This document shows, piece after piece, positions 1-11,240 of a stretch of DNA of 64,000 nucleotides; position 1 is the first letter of the stretch, and each line of letters opens with the position of its first letter. The stretch is from Prorocentrum cordatum. Taxonomy: Eukaryota; Sar; Dinophyceae; Prorocentrales; Prorocentraceae. Below the pieces are notes generated by a model, which was not told where the DNA came from, did no database searches, and saw only the letters and a list, made by a program, of their open reading frames with translations. Where the stretch lies: NCBI GenBank assembly GCA_963575745.1, contig CAUYUJ010015948.1, forward strand, positions 1,019,181-1,083,180, read 5' to 3'. A program made the position numbers and the translations under genes.

Positions 1-995
1 TCGCGAGCGAAGCGCAGGCGGGGCGAGTGCAACTTGGATAAAGCCTTGGGCCCCAGGACCCGTTCACGCCCATCCGAAAAACTCGCGCCGCTCCCTGAGA
101 CCACCCAAGATCTATGTGCCCCTCTCACTCCTCTCCTGCCCGCACGCTCCTACAGTCGGGCCGCTGAAAGAAGGAACGCTAAATAAGGAACGAAGCCCCT
201 TCTTGGTCCTGTGAGCGCCTCCGTGCCCCAGGAGGGCAACAGGAACAGCACTGGAGGAACCTAAGGAACATCGAGCCCCTTCCGAACCCAAACTGTTCCT
301 TCTTTCAGCGTCTTGACTGTATTCCAACAACACCAGGGTTCTGTGAGGTGCCGCTGAGAGGCACCACCGAGGGCAACGCCTCCACCGAGAGGCCGCGCGC
401 GGGGCCGCACAAGGAACCCGGGAGACCAGGGAGCCCCAGCAGCTGCGCCTCGCCGACAGCTGTGCCGCGCCGAGGGCCGAGCTCGGAGGGCGCCGCCACA
501 CGCAAGGACCCGCGAGGGCCACGTGGCCACAGAGGGGCCACGCCACACACAGACGGGGCGTGGCCACCCCTCGAGGGCAGGGGGGTCGAACGCCACGCGA
601 GGGCCATCCCGGGGCCAGGCTCCACGCCAAGGCGACCTCGGGACGGCCACACGACGGGCGAACGACCGATCGTGACGTGTTGGCCCATTGTGGGCCACCA
701 GCGGCAGTATACCTCGAACGCCCGCGCAAGGGTCGCCGCCACGTCGACACGACACGAATCGACTGTAGGTCAGCTAGCGTCGCGCATCGCGCCCCGTGAT
801 GCGCGACGCGCGGTTATGAGACGGCTCCAACCCTTCACTTGCACCGATCCTGGGCCTGGGCAGGATAAGTGTAGGTGTACAATCAACGCCCTCCGAGATG
901 ATCTTCGCGCCCTCGCGCCTCCGCCCTGAAGCAGGCCAGCACTTCAGCCTGGGCCGCGAGTGCGCGGAGGGCGATTCGCGTCGCGCTGCAGGGGG
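1..995. other. No supportable gene; GC-rich sequence with a short dispersed-repeat patch
   Basis: ORFs of 145-212 codons run on both strands over the same bases, which is what GC-rich non-coding DNA gives. None shows a recognisable motif. Bases about 265-325 resemble 25,980-26,048: both carry CCCTTCCGAACCC, then a GTTC-TTCT stretch, then CAGCGTCTT-ACTGTA. This patch is therefore part of a dispersed repeat. Confidence 0.5.
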
Positions 996-999
996 GGGA

Positions 1000-1175
1000 C
1001 CTAAAAACCGGATAAGAATACGTAAACTGATAATCTCTGAGAACTGCTGGGTCTAGAGGATGTGTATTGGGCGCTGTGGCCGGTTCCAAAGCGCTCCAGG
1101 ACGCCCTGCGACCGTTCCTGACCGCTCTGGGGCGATCTGTCCTCATCATAGACCTGCGGCTGCCTGAGTGCCTCC
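1000..1175. repeat. Dispersed repeat family C, copy 1 (degenerate)
   Basis: This copy shares with 31,385-31,535 and 33,460-33,600 an ordered set of blocks: a CGG-GAAT/GATAA lead, a GAGA..TGG block, TATTGGGCGC-G-GGCCG, a palindromic TTCCAGAGCGCTCTGG region, and a C-CATC-TA-ACCTG tail. Here the palindrome is eroded (TTCCAAAGCGCTCCAGG). No coding motif is seen. Confidence 0.55.
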
Positions 1176-1221
1176 GCTGAGTCAGAACGTGGCCCACGGG
1201 ATGAGAAACAAGGCGATGGTG

Positions 1222-1412
1222 CCGCTCGGCGGCGCGCAGGATGGGTTGGCGCGAGGGGGGCGGCCTTCCAAGAAGGCGGAGGTTTCTGAGAAAGCATTGG
1301 GCCTTCTTGGGCGGCCCCGCGAACTTCTGAGAAAGAAGGCTTCTTGGAAGCCGGCCCCTGCCTTCTCAATAGGCCCCCGCCCCTCGCGCCGCCCCCGTTC
1401 TGCCCATGCTGA
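1222..1412. mobile_element. MITE-like inverted-repeat element, family A copy 1
   Basis: The left end reads GGCGGCGCGCAGGATGGGTT, then GGCGCGAGGGGGGCGGCC. The right end is its approximate reverse complement (GGCCCCCGCCCCTCGCGCCG...). Internal CTTCTGAGAAAGAAGGC blocks recur in inverted orientation, so the unit can fold back. No transposase is encoded. Other copies lie at 6.3, 7.2 and 29.7 kb. Confidence 0.6.
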
Positions 1413-1589
1413 TGCGAGGGGGCCCAGCAAAATCTCTCCCTCCCCCCGCCTCCCCTGCCGACGAGACCCTGGAGGCGATGTCTCCCACCCCTCCATGTCA
1501 GCGCCCTCCCCCCCATTCAGACGCCCGCGGGGATGCGGGGGTGGCGTGGACGTGCAGGGGCGCCCTCAGGAGGAGAGAGGAAGGGAGGA

Positions 1590-1725
1590 GGTCGGCCCAT
1601 CAAAAACAGCTCAGGATGAAGAGCCGATCCATGGGGACGGGGTCGAGAGTCCCACGGGCTGCCGACTCGCAGAATCAAGCAATTGGAGGTTTGGAGGTCT
1701 GGGGAGCAAGAAAGAGGAAGAACCC
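1590..1725. repeat. Dispersed repeat family D, copy 1
   Basis: It shares with 17,325-17,445, 18,845-19,025 and 30,765-30,870 the ordered blocks GCTC-GGATGAAGAGC, GGGTCGAGAG, TCCCACGGGC and CGACTCG-AGA. The best match is to the 18.9-kb copy. No coding motif was identified. Confidence 0.5.
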
Positions 1726-2095
1726 TCCTCCATGGCACCTGTTGGGTGGCTGGCGATCTCCTGGCCGCAAGGTCAACGTCACGCGGGAGCAGAACAAATG
1801 CTCGCAGGCAAAACCAGGCATGTCGCATTCGGACAGTCAAGGCCCTCTAAACGGGGACATTGCTAACCAAGACTTTGGAAATTCCACCTGGGAAGAGCGA
1901 AGAAAACATAATGTTTCTACCCGCGGCTGAAACTTTTTCCAGGCGCGCCAATACCCTGGTTGATCAACATCCCCGTGTAAAGGACTCTGAGACAGAATGA
2001 TCAAGTTGACCCCGGTTCCAGCGTCGCAGCTACTACGCGAACTTCCCCACCGCCAACTGTGTGCGGCAGGTGGAAGGGCGCCTCGAAAGCTCTTC
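1726..2095. other. Nothing recognised
   Basis: Single-copy-looking sequence with only short ORFs that overlap on both strands. Confidence 0.4.
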
Positions 2096-2097
2096 CT

Positions 2098-2190
2098 AGA
2101 GAGAGAGAGAGAGATACATCGAGAGAGAGAGAGAGACGAGGTAACGATATACATATGTGTATACACACGTATGTATATATTCACATAATG
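2098..2190. repeat. GA-rich then TA/GT-rich microsatellite
   Basis: Runs of GAGAGA (2098-2138) are followed by an alternating TATATGTGTATACACACGTA stretch. The AT-rich alternating part stands out from the GC-rich surroundings. Confidence 0.8.
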
Positions 2191-2224
2191 CTGGCCAACG
2201 TGGGCCCTAATCAGTGCGTATCTG

Positions 2225-2520
2225 ACAACACGTGCGGCGCACTTTCTGTGGAGCAATATACGCTGTGCAATTGATTTTGTGCACCATACGTGGATCAATA
2301 GATGTTGTGCAGTCGATGTGGAGCAACCTATGTGATTCAAGCCGAATTGTGCAATCGATGCTGTGCAATCGATGTGTTGCAATCCACGTGTTGCCATCGA
2401 TGTTCAACCATCTATGTGGTGCAATACAACTGGTGTCATCTACGTGGGCCCATGTAGATTGCACAGTATGTGTGGCCCAGTCTATGTTACGCAACTCATG
2501 TGGTGAACTGATTTTTTGTA
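2225..2520. repeat. Short-period degenerate repeat built on GTGCAATCGATGT
   Basis: Variants of TGTGCAATCGATG, TGTGGAGCAACCTATGTG and TGTTGCAATCC recur about every 15-22 bases. A weaker version of the same texture is at 3480-3600. The reverse-strand ORF reads as a HIDC/HRL-type repeat, which is a by-product. Confidence 0.65.
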
Positions 2521-2524
2521 AACA

Positions 2525-5500
2525 ATAAGTTTCAACCCCAATGCTCGCGCAATCTTCCCACCCACCCACGCGCAACTCGGTTCGCAACATCCATGAGGCG
2601 GCACGTGTGATGCATGCCTGGCGCTGGCTGACGCATCGCTGTGGCTGCGATAGCGCGCGCAAGCTGGAGTGCAGGGCGGGTCCGGTTTACGCGCGGGCAC
2701 TTCAGTGCGAACCGGTGATTTGGGCGAGCGCGGTATCATGGTGACGTCGACAAGGGTAGACACGATGCTAGTCGCAGCGACAATGGTGACGTCGATGGCG
2801 ATGACGACGGCAAGGCCAATGACGGTGCCGATGCTAATCGCGCTGATAAAGAAGACGCTGTCCTCGCGTCGGTTGTGAATGTGTTGGAAGAATTTCGACA
2901 TGCACGCGCGGCCAACGTGCGCGAGCGGCCCGCATGGTTTACTTTGGCAAACATCGTGCCCCCCAGCACGCGCGAACGGCGCCCAGATGACTTCGACACG
3001 CGTGCGCGCAAGGCCCGTTTGGTCGAATGTGCTGAACAAGTTGAACACCCAATGGCTTTCAGGGGAATTCGCAAGCGCGCGGACCTTTTTGTCGAACGCT
3101 TATGTTGCCAAACCATGCGTTGTATATTTGTTCGGGGCACTCGATTTTGAATCCCTCACAAAACCTAGCAGATGTTGGAAAGATTCCGGCATGCGCGCGC
3201 GACGACGCCCACGTGTCTCTCGTCCAGTTGTTTGTTTTTGGTTTACGAGGGGTTCTTGAACACTTGTGTTTTTTTGATAAGCGAGTGCGGGTGCTGAACG
3301 ACTTTTGCAAATTGTGCGGGGGGTCGATACCGCATTGGCCGTGGTGGTATGAATGCATATTTAAAACGAGCACCGGGGAAGACTCATATTTAATTGCACA
3401 TCCCTAAACCAGTGAGATACTCCCGGATGGGGGGGTAAATCCGAATTCCAACTTCGGAGGGAGAACCTATGTGGTGAGCAGTATTTGCAGTGCGAATTCT
3501 GTGGTAAAAAAAAATGGTGCGCAGCCTTTGCTGTGCAATACATGTGGTGCGCAGTGTATGTTGTGAAATATACGTGTGGCAAACGAATTGGCAAACCCCA
3601 TGTTGTTGCAAACGTCCCACCCACTCACATGCATTTTGGTTTGCAAAACCCATGCGGCAGCGATTGCGATGAGTGCTTGGCGTTGGCTGATGCATCTCTG
3701 CGGCCGCGCTAGCCCGCGCACGGTCGCGCGCACACCTGCCATCAAGTTTGGCGCGGCCGACACGGCCGCGGTGGTGGTGACCGCTGGGCACTTCCCAGCG
3801 GGTGGGCGGGCGCGGTGTCATGGCGACGCCGACAACGGTAGACACGATTTTGCAAGTAGCGATGATGGTGACGATGGTGGCGATAACGACGGCAAAGCCA
3901 ATGGCGGCGCTGATGCTGATCACGCCCGCCGATGACGATGACGATTTCTTCGCGTCGGCGATCCAGGTTTTTGACGGAGTTCGACATGCGCGCGCGGCCG
4001 ACGCGCGCGAGCGGCCCACGTAGTACTATGTGACACGTATGGTCCCCCCCAACACGCGCGCAAGGGCGTTCGAATGAGTTCGACATGCGGCGCGGGAGGC
4101 CCTTCTGACAAAATGCGATGAGAATGTTGGAGAACTGACGGTTTCCTTAAGAATCCGCACGGCCGCGAACGCATTTTTTTTATTTGACCGATGCTGTGAA
4201 ACCCTGTGTTTTGATATGTTTTCGGGACACTCGTTTTTGAACTCTTAACGAAATCCGGTCGTTTTCCTGGAGGATTCCGGCATGCGCGCACGACGACGCG
4301 CGCGTGTCGCACTTCGTTCCTGTTGCACAGGTCATTGCGACAGCACGCGCTCAAGGGCGTCATACAGATTTCGACATGCGCGCGCGAGAGACCCGTTTGG
4401 TAGCATGTTAAGAACATGTTGAACAACCTACGTTGTTATGAACAAATCGCAAGAGCGCGGGCGCATGTTCTTTTTGAGCATCCTTCTTGCGAAACGATGT
4501 GTTTTTGTTTAAAAGGATGTGTTTTCGTGACTCTCGATTTTGAAACCCTTTCGAAACACCCAGTTTATTTTTCGAAGGATTTCGGCATGCGCGCGACGAC
4601 GCGCGCGTGCGCACTTCGTCCCATCACTTGCATGGGATTACTGAAAACTGGTAAATTGTGATGTACAAGTGCGCCGGCATAGTATATGTTGCAGAAGATG
4701 AGGAGGGGCGATACCGGCTTGCCTGGGAAGGCATGACTTCATATTTGAAATTTACAATGGGGCGAAATCATATGTACATTGCAATGCAAAAAAGTGGCTG
4801 GTCAACCCTAGGGCCCAGGGGGGTATATCCTAATGCGAGAACCTTTGTCGTGCAAAGGATTTTGCAAAACTGGGTTTGTCAACTGCGCTGCTCGCGCAAA
4901 CATCCCACCGACCCACCCGCAACTTGGTTTGCAAAACCCATGCAGCGGCGATTGCGATGAGTGCGCTATCATGGCGACGTCGTCAAGGGTAGACACAATG
5001 CTGATAGTAGCGATAATGGTGACGATGCTGACGATGACGACGGCAAGGCCAGTGATGGCGCCGATGCTGATCACGCCGATGACGATGACAGTGGCTTCGT
5101 GTCGGTGATGAAGGTTTTGGGATGTGTTGGACACCGCGCGCGGCCGACCCGCGCGAGTGACCCGCGAGTACCAGGGACAGTTTCCCCCCCCCCCCCCCCC
5201 AGCACGCGTGCACGGCCGTTTGAATGATTTCGACATGCGCGCGCGAGAGGCCCGCTTGATCGAATGTGCTAAGCCGGTTGAGGAAATCAAAACATGGCAT
5301 ATTCTTAAGAATTCGCAAGAGCGCGCAAACTTTTTTTTCGAAATTAACTGCTAGAAAACAACCACATTTGTTTACATGATGCACTCGATTTTGAAATCCT
5401 TACGCCACCTGAGGTTTTTGAGGAATTTCGGCATGCGCGCGCGACGATGCGCGCGTGCGCACTTCGCCCCATTTGTTGCTAGGGGTTCTTGCGACAGCAC

Positions 5501-5720
5501 GCGCGCAAGGGCGTTCGAATGATTCCGACATGCGCGCGAGAGGCACGTTTGGTAGCATTTGATGACCATGTTGGAAAACTTCGGTTCCCCGGGCGGGGGA
5601 ACGGGTTTCGCAAAGAGAGCGGGCGCAAGCTGTTTTGAACATTCCTGTTGCGAGACCATTAGTTGTTTATGTGTTTACGGGACACTCGACTTCCCGAAGA
5701 TGTGAGCATGGGCGCGCGAC
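2525..5720. repeat. Complex long tandem repeat, about 1-kb units with ~0.3-kb subunits
   Basis: Three diverged large units start near 2525, 3600 and 4860. Each opens with CCCACC(C/A)ACCCAC/ACTCAC, then GGTTTGCAAAACCCATG and GCGATTGCGATGAGTGC. Each continues with GTAGACAC-ATG, a GATGGTGACG.. stretch and ACGACGGCAAGGCCA. Within and between units a smaller module alternates TTCGACATGCGCGCGCGAGAG..CCCGTTTGGT with GGCATGCGCGCGACGACGCG. Copies of the second half-module lie near 3188, 4278, 4585, 5433 and 5708. ORFs of 70-190 codons on both strands follow from the repetition. No domain was recognised. Confidence 0.75.
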
Positions 5721-5956
5721 GATGCGCATGTGCATGTCGTCCATTTGTTTAGCAACAGTTTCTTGAAGGCGATTGCTTTCTTATATACGAGTGTGCGCGC
5801 ATAGTATGTTTTGCAAGTGCTGTGGGGTGGGGGTCGATAGGCGTGGTCTGATTCCATATCTAGGCTGGGCGAGTGTGCAGAATCATACGCGAACGGTGAA
5901 GCGTTAAGTCCGTGGCGGGAGGGGGGAAATCGTAATACTATTTGCGGATGGAGAAG

Positions 5957-6083
5957 CTGTGGCGGCGACGAAGCGGCGACGGCGACAACATGACCGCCAG
6001 ACTGGCACGCAGGCCCAGATGACGGGCGGCGACGAGGCGGCGACGGCGACAGCACAGCCGCCAGACCAGCTGGCAGGCCGAGT
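5957..6083. repeat. ~66-bp tandem duplication
   Basis: The block GGCGGCGACGA(A/G)GCGGCGACGG, followed by CGACA..CA..CCGCCAGAC and GGCA(C/G)GCAGGCC, occurs twice about 66 bases apart. The remainder of 5720-6140 holds nothing recognised. Confidence 0.65.
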
Positions 6084-6139
6084 TTCTTAGAACAGAAATG
6101 AGAAACCCTTTGTGCAAGCACTGCTTGGGGAATGTATGG

Positions 6140-6225
6140 ATGCATGTATCTCTCTCTCTCTATATATATATGTATATATATATATATACATATATTTAAA
6201 GACAGGAGAGAGAAAGAGAGAGAGG

Positions 6226-6260
<35 letters not shown>

Positions 6261-6298
6261 CAAAACAAAGGTAGAGAGACAGAGACTGTGAGAGAGGG
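6140..6298. repeat. (CT/TA)n followed by (GA)n microsatellite
   Basis: TCTCTCTCTC and TATATATATATG runs lead into a long GAGAGAGA purine tract ending near 6298, directly abutting a family A element. Confidence 0.85.
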
Positions 6299-6301
6299 AC
6301 A

Positions 6302-6496
6302 GGGGGCGGCGCGCGCACAGGGCTGGCGCGAGGGGGCGGCCTCGTAGCCCACGGCATCTCAGACACCTCCCTGGCTTCTCCGGAAACGTCTTAGGAGCCT
6401 CCAGGCGTTACTGAGAAAGCCCCTGCCTTCTAAGAGGCCCCTCGCCTCCTTAGAAAGCCTCCCCTCACGCCATTCCCTTGTGCGCGCCGCCGAGAT
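6302..6496. mobile_element. MITE-like inverted-repeat element, family A copy 2
   Basis: The clearest short copy. The left arm is GGCGGCGCGCGCACAGGGCT, then GGCGCGAGGGGGCGGCC. The right arm is CCTCCCCTCACGCCATTCCC, then TTGTGCGCGCCGCC, and its reverse complement matches the left arm. The ~120-base core carries TTCTGAGAAAGCC-type blocks and AGAGGCC. There is no ORF of interest. Target-site duplications are not obvious by eye. Confidence 0.7.
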
Positions 6497-6499
6497 GAG

Positions 6500-7205
6500 C
6501 GGGCGAGGGGGGGGAACATACCTCTGGCCATGGGTTCAGCACCTTGCGCAAGCCGAGGTGCATGCATGGCCAGCCGCTAACTAGCCAGCTGTAGGATCGT
6601 GATCCGAGGCGCATGCACGAGTAACATTCTGGTAGCCGCAGGTATCACGGCCACAGCGGTCGGGAGGCAGACAGGGGCAGAGCAGAGCGTGCGATGGTGG
6701 CTCCCCAAGCATCTGGCGGCTCGATGTTATTCGAGACTTGGCGCCCCGTGCTGCAGGGTTCGTGCGACGACTTCGGCGTTTGTTTCTGGCGCCGCGTGGA
6801 TCGTTCAATCTTGATCGATCGCGGCTGTCCGATAACGCAGATCGTCCGATATCGGCTAGATCTGGGCCACAGGCGGCGTTCAGCCTTGAGCGCGTGTGCT
6901 GGGGTCGCCGCATCGACACGACACGACACGAACTTGCCATACGTCTCGACTCATTCTTGGGTGCCTGCTTTCACTCCGACTTGTCTCTTCATGGCCCCCA
7001 GTGCCCGAAACTGGCCTCGCAAGGCTCCCAATGGCCAACAAGCTGGCCGCCTCGACTTCTGCCGAGCCGTCGGGTGCCTGGTGCTGTTCAGGGGCGGGGG
7101 CGGCTGGCTCAGCGCGAGCGCGAGGTCGACAACTTCCGGGCCGACCGTTGAGCGAGTCGAGAGCGTGCCACTCTTGCCAGCCCCTCGACCACCTGGCGGC
7201 GTCTG
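6500..7205. other. No supportable gene
   Basis: A 206-codon plus-strand ORF begins here (6694) but runs into the next family A element and has no recognisable domain. It is most likely non-coding. CGACACGACACGA near 6915 echoes 738-750. Confidence 0.4.
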
Positions 7206-7207
7206 CC

Positions 7208-7812
7208 GCGCCCAGAGCCGAAGCCTGTGGCGGCGCGCACAACGGGGTGGCGCGAGGGGGCCGGCCTTCCGAGCGGGCGCGGGAAGCTCTGTGAAGGCAC
7301 GGGGCCTGCTTTGAAAACCTTCCCAACTTCTGAGATCGGGGAGACGTAAGACTCGGGTTCGGGGGACCGGGGTTGGCCTGGAAAATGGCATAACCCAGTC
7401 TGGAATTTGACGCGAGCTCCCGCTGCAAATATCCCACGAAAGCTGGACCGTAAAAATCCAGAACGCGCTCGTCACAAAACGTCGGCGAAACCGAGTGCCG
7501 GCGTACTCGGGTCTCACGCGTCCTCGATTCTCAAGAGCCCACAAAAGACGTACGCACCCAACCACGTTCATGAACACGGCCGTCCAATCTGCGAGAAGGG
7601 CGGCTTGATACGAACGTTCGAGCAATGCGTACTCCCGAAACCAACGTAGATCCATGTACGTGGACGTCCTTCTTTCGCTGCGGATGATTCTAAGAGGCTT
7701 CCTCAGAAGGCCCACGTGCCCTTGTAAGAGGCCCCCGTGCCATCTGCGACACATCCCCGCCTTCTTTGAGGGCCGCCCCCCCTCACGCCACGCCATTCTG
7801 CGTGCCGCCAAC
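7208..7812. mobile_element. Long family A inverted-repeat element with internal single-copy insert (copy 3)
   Basis: The left arm is GGCGGCGCGCACAACGGGGT, then GGCGCGAGGG (7213 on). The right arm is CCCTCACGCCACGCCATTCT, then GCGTGCCGCC, ending near 7810. The arms are about 600 bases apart instead of ~190. The inner arm blocks (CTTC..AGAAGGC) persist on both sides. Between them lies about 340 bases (7340-7680) not seen in the short copies. On the minus strand this core is open (about 85 codons from the ATG near 7655, rich in W, L, R and V) inside a 286-codon ORF, but I recognise no domain. Confidence 0.55.
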
Positions 7813-7818
7813 TTCTGC

Positions 7819-7850
<32 letters not shown>

Positions 7851-7852
7851 GC

Positions 7853-7949
<97 letters not shown>

Positions 7950-7957
7950 TCAGAGGA
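7813..7957. repeat. (GTC/GCC)n trinucleotide array
   Basis: About 48 consecutive GTC and GCC triplets. Conceptual frames give poly-Ser/Pro, poly-Arg or poly-Thr/Ala, and should not be taken as protein. Confidence 0.95.
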
Positions 7958-8149
7958 GGGCCAGTTGAGACAACAGCGGCGTTTCCAGCCCGGTCCAACT
8001 CTGCTCAAAACCGATACCCAGACCCACCCTGGCCCATTTTCGAAGCGGATCCAGCCGTGGCAACAAGAAGCCTCCAGGAGACCCAGAAAGGATGAAAACC
8101 ACAACCCGGGAGGACAAACCGTTGTCTCGATGGGCCCTTTTTCCGATCT

Positions 8150-8445
8150 TCGCCCCCCTCCTTTCCTCCCGCTCCTCGTCCTCCTCCTCCTCCTCCTGTT
8201 CCTCCTCCTCCTCCCGTTTCCCCCCTGCTTTCGCTTATGCCCCAGCCCCTGCGTCCTCCGCATCGGGCCGCCGTTAGCAATATTGCAGGCCGTCTTTCCT
8301 CCTCCCTCCTACGGTGCCCTCGAGTGCCGCCGCAGCCCGCGGGAGCTAGGTGCGCCTCCTCCTCCTCCTCCTTCTCCGCCGCCTCCTCCTGCTTTTCCTC
8401 CTCCCCTCCTCCTCCTCCTCCTCCTCCTCCTCCTCATTTTTCGTC
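8150..8445. repeat. CCT/TCC-rich pyrimidine tracts
   Basis: Two blocks (8158-8220 and 8358-8440) of CTCCTCCTC on the plus strand are separated by mixed sequence. The GGA/CCT motif recurs at 22.8, 29.4, 36.6, 39.2 and 52.3 kb. Confidence 0.9.
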
Positions 8446-9899
8446 CTTCATGCCATGGGAGGGACCCTCCGTAGTGTTCAACACAATGCATCAGCACAAG
8501 CAAAAAACAGGCGGCCAGGAACTCGCCCGTCCGGGGAAAAACGCGATGATCTTTCCTCCTCCACCTACCTCATACAAAGCCACCCACCCCACCTCCGCAA
8601 AGACAGGGCAGAACAGCGAGGCAGCTCTTTTTCACCCCTCCCCATTCCGCCCCATTCACATCACGGAGCATCCTACACAGTGACAGGTGAAAAAATGTGA
8701 TTCCACATGCATCAACATCCCCCGCTACCGATGCCGTGGTAAAAGATCCCCACACCTCCTCTTCGGTGGCAGCCAAAAGCGTTATGGGCCCACAGCTGGG
8801 CACGGTCGTGCACTGTCGCTCCCCGCCAAACCACGCCCTCCATCAGAGTTAACCAGGATCAGCTGGCCAGAACAACTTCTCGAACCCCTGGGGGATCGGA
8901 CGACCCCTGCTCATCCGAGCGCATATACTGGCAAGGGCCCTTGCTGCTCGATCACTAGGATGCTGCAAATCAAATTGAGGAGCGGCGCCCACATCAACGT
9001 TCGCATCGACGTCTCTCACGCAAGTGGGCCTTTCTCCCGTCTCAACAGTACCCGTGCTGCATAGGAGGCCTGCCTGCCAGCTTAGGGATGGACCATCCTG
9101 GGGCACTTCCCTCCCAAACCAGGACGCAAACGACGCACTCAAGGCGTTGGCAAAACACCTATGGCGTTCCTGATAACACGGTTGCCGCTGTCAATCCTAC
9201 CCTTCGCCTCGGCTTACACTGACATGACTCCCCACGGGCGGGTCGCGGTACGACTAACTAACGGCTTCGGACCAAACCTCTCGCCCCTGCTCAATAAACG
9301 CACCCACTACTCGTCCCATTTTGGATCTGAGCTTGCAACAAAAAACAATCGCATTCTGCCCGCTCTACTGCCAACACCACGGGGATGTCGAGGTGGGACA
9401 TGCGCTCAAATATGTCCTGAAGAACCTGTCGCTCAGACCGTCGACTAAGCGCGAAGATCGCGGGAACATCTGAATGATCAGAAATCGGCTTGGGAAGTGG
9501 TTCCTTCGCCTTCAGGTTCGATTATGGCCCTCGGGGGCCGAAAACAAATTAGTTCCCTGGGGGGGGTGTGGCGTCCGTCCCCGGGGCCTCCAAATATGGG
9601 CCAGAGTCTTTGACTCCGAGCGCCCTCTGCTTCTGATGTTCCTCTCGGTGTGGTGATCCTGCAATGCCAGCTGCTTCTCTTCCTCCTCTGGCACGGGAAG
9701 GCCATTCTCTCGCGAGCACGTGAGGCAGCTCTGGCTTCGATATGTCCAACGGCATATGGAGCATAGTCGCGCGCTAAGTCTCTGCCTGCAAGCTCAGCGC
9801 TCCGTCGCGAGCGCAACTGTGCCAGCTGGAACCCCGCCCAAGTGCGCGGCGGACCTGCGATGCCTCCAGGGCCTAACGGTTGCGCTCGCGCGGCCACAT
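8446..9899. other. Single-copy-looking sequence without a recognisable gene
   Basis: Plus-strand ORFs at 8687-9064 (125 codons) and 9161-9448 (95 codons) and minus-strand ORFs at 8849-9142 and 9478-9990 overlap each other. The base composition is more even than its surroundings, and this may include the eroded 3' end of the minus-strand retroelement that starts upstream at 17 kb. I could not assign any domain. Confidence 0.35.
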
Positions 9900-10369
9900 T
9901 CATAGCGCGCGCGCATGGGCCCTGGGGGAGCAGGCAAAGGGGGGGGGAATAAAAAACAACTTGGCGCTGCCAGGCTGCAATCCGATGCATGTCTAGTTAG
10001 CTGCAGCGATGTAGAACGCCTCCGGGCCATATTGAGGAGCGACCGGAAGTCCCGCGGCCTCGCGCGGATGGCCTGGCACCAGCGCGCAAAATCGCCGTAC
10101 GCCGGCCAATCCACTGCCGCGCAGGCCCGGCTCGGCCGCTGCAAATTATTCTTCGCGGGCGCCCCCCGCCCTGGTGCACGCGCAATGCTATATCATGCGC
10201 TGCTCGAATGCGACGGGGGTGCGCAGCAAGGTGCGCGCATCAGAATGGAGCCGGCCAGTTCTGTCGGCGGCGATTATCGCGCCCACGTCAGCGAACCCGC
10301 GGCAGACCGAGCTTCTCCTCATTCGAGGCGCAGTTCAGCAGCCTGCCGCGTTGACCGCCCCCACCCCCC

Positions 10370-11240
10370 CCCGTCGCATCAGTGGGCAAGGTCGGCCAAG
10401 TCTGAGCTTGATGCAACAACCGACCGGAATCCACGAAGACAGCTGCATTGGTTGGCGTACAATGACCAAGCTTGGATATCATCTGATCGAACGGTCGCAG
10501 ACCTTCAGCACGTCGTTGAGTGCGTCGAGCTCGCCCGGGCCCCCAGCATTCATCACGCGTGATCATTGCGCCGACGTGAACATGTCCACCCGCATGTGGA
10601 ATCCGGCGTTGACCATCATTGATCTCGAAACCTATCCCAGCGCTGCTGTGCAACAACGACTTGGCCTGCATGGGGTTCCCCCCATGACGTCGCAGTCGTT
10701 GTGCCGAGGCCGCAGCTCAGCTCCACCGCGTAGCTTGCGAAAAGAAAGTGTGCAACTTCCGACATGGCCCCGGTGCTTCCCACGACCTCCAAGTTATTGT
10801 TGCAGATCGAAAAGCCGGCAAAGTCTCAGCGTGATGCAGCCGTCGGCGGCTCGTCATATTCCGCGAAGACAGCTGCATTGGCAGGCGTGCAATGACTAGG
10901 TTTGAGTATCATATGATCGACTGGTCGAAGACCTTCAGTATGACGTTGAGCGCGTCGAACTCGCTCGGCCCCCCAGCATTACTCACGTGTGATCAGTGCG
11001 CCGAAATGATTTTGCCCCCCCCCCCCCCCCACATGTGGCATCTGGTGTTGACTCACATTGATCTCAAACACTATGCCATCGCTGCTATACAACAACCAGG
11101 CACTTGGCCTGCATGGCGTTCCCCCTATGCGTGCATGACACCGCAGTAAGTGTGCAAAGGCCGTAGTTCAGCCTCATCGCGCAGCTTGTGACAAGAAAAC
11201 GTGCGACTTCTGACTTACTCCTGATGCTACCCGTGGCTTT
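10370..11240 (-). repeat. 430-bp tandem duplication of the RT thumb region
   Basis: Two diverged copies, 10,370-10,805 and 10,810-11,240, are offset by 430 bases. Both hold CGAAGACAGCTGCATTGG, then GCGT-CAATGAC, TATCAT-TGATCGA and GACCTTCAG. They continue with ACGTTGAG-GCGTCGA, CCCCCAGCATT, CACG-GTGATCA, CACTTGGCCTGCATGG-GTTCCCCC and GCTTG-GA-AAGAAA. In minus-strand translation both give SEVA-FL..C/AYA..L..G, the segment following the FVDD motif. A 16-base C run (about 11,014-11,029) sits in the second copy. Confidence 0.8.

Noticed and set aside
6694-7314. 206-codon plus-strand ORF as a gene
   Set aside because: Its 3' third is a family A inverted-repeat element and no domain is visible.
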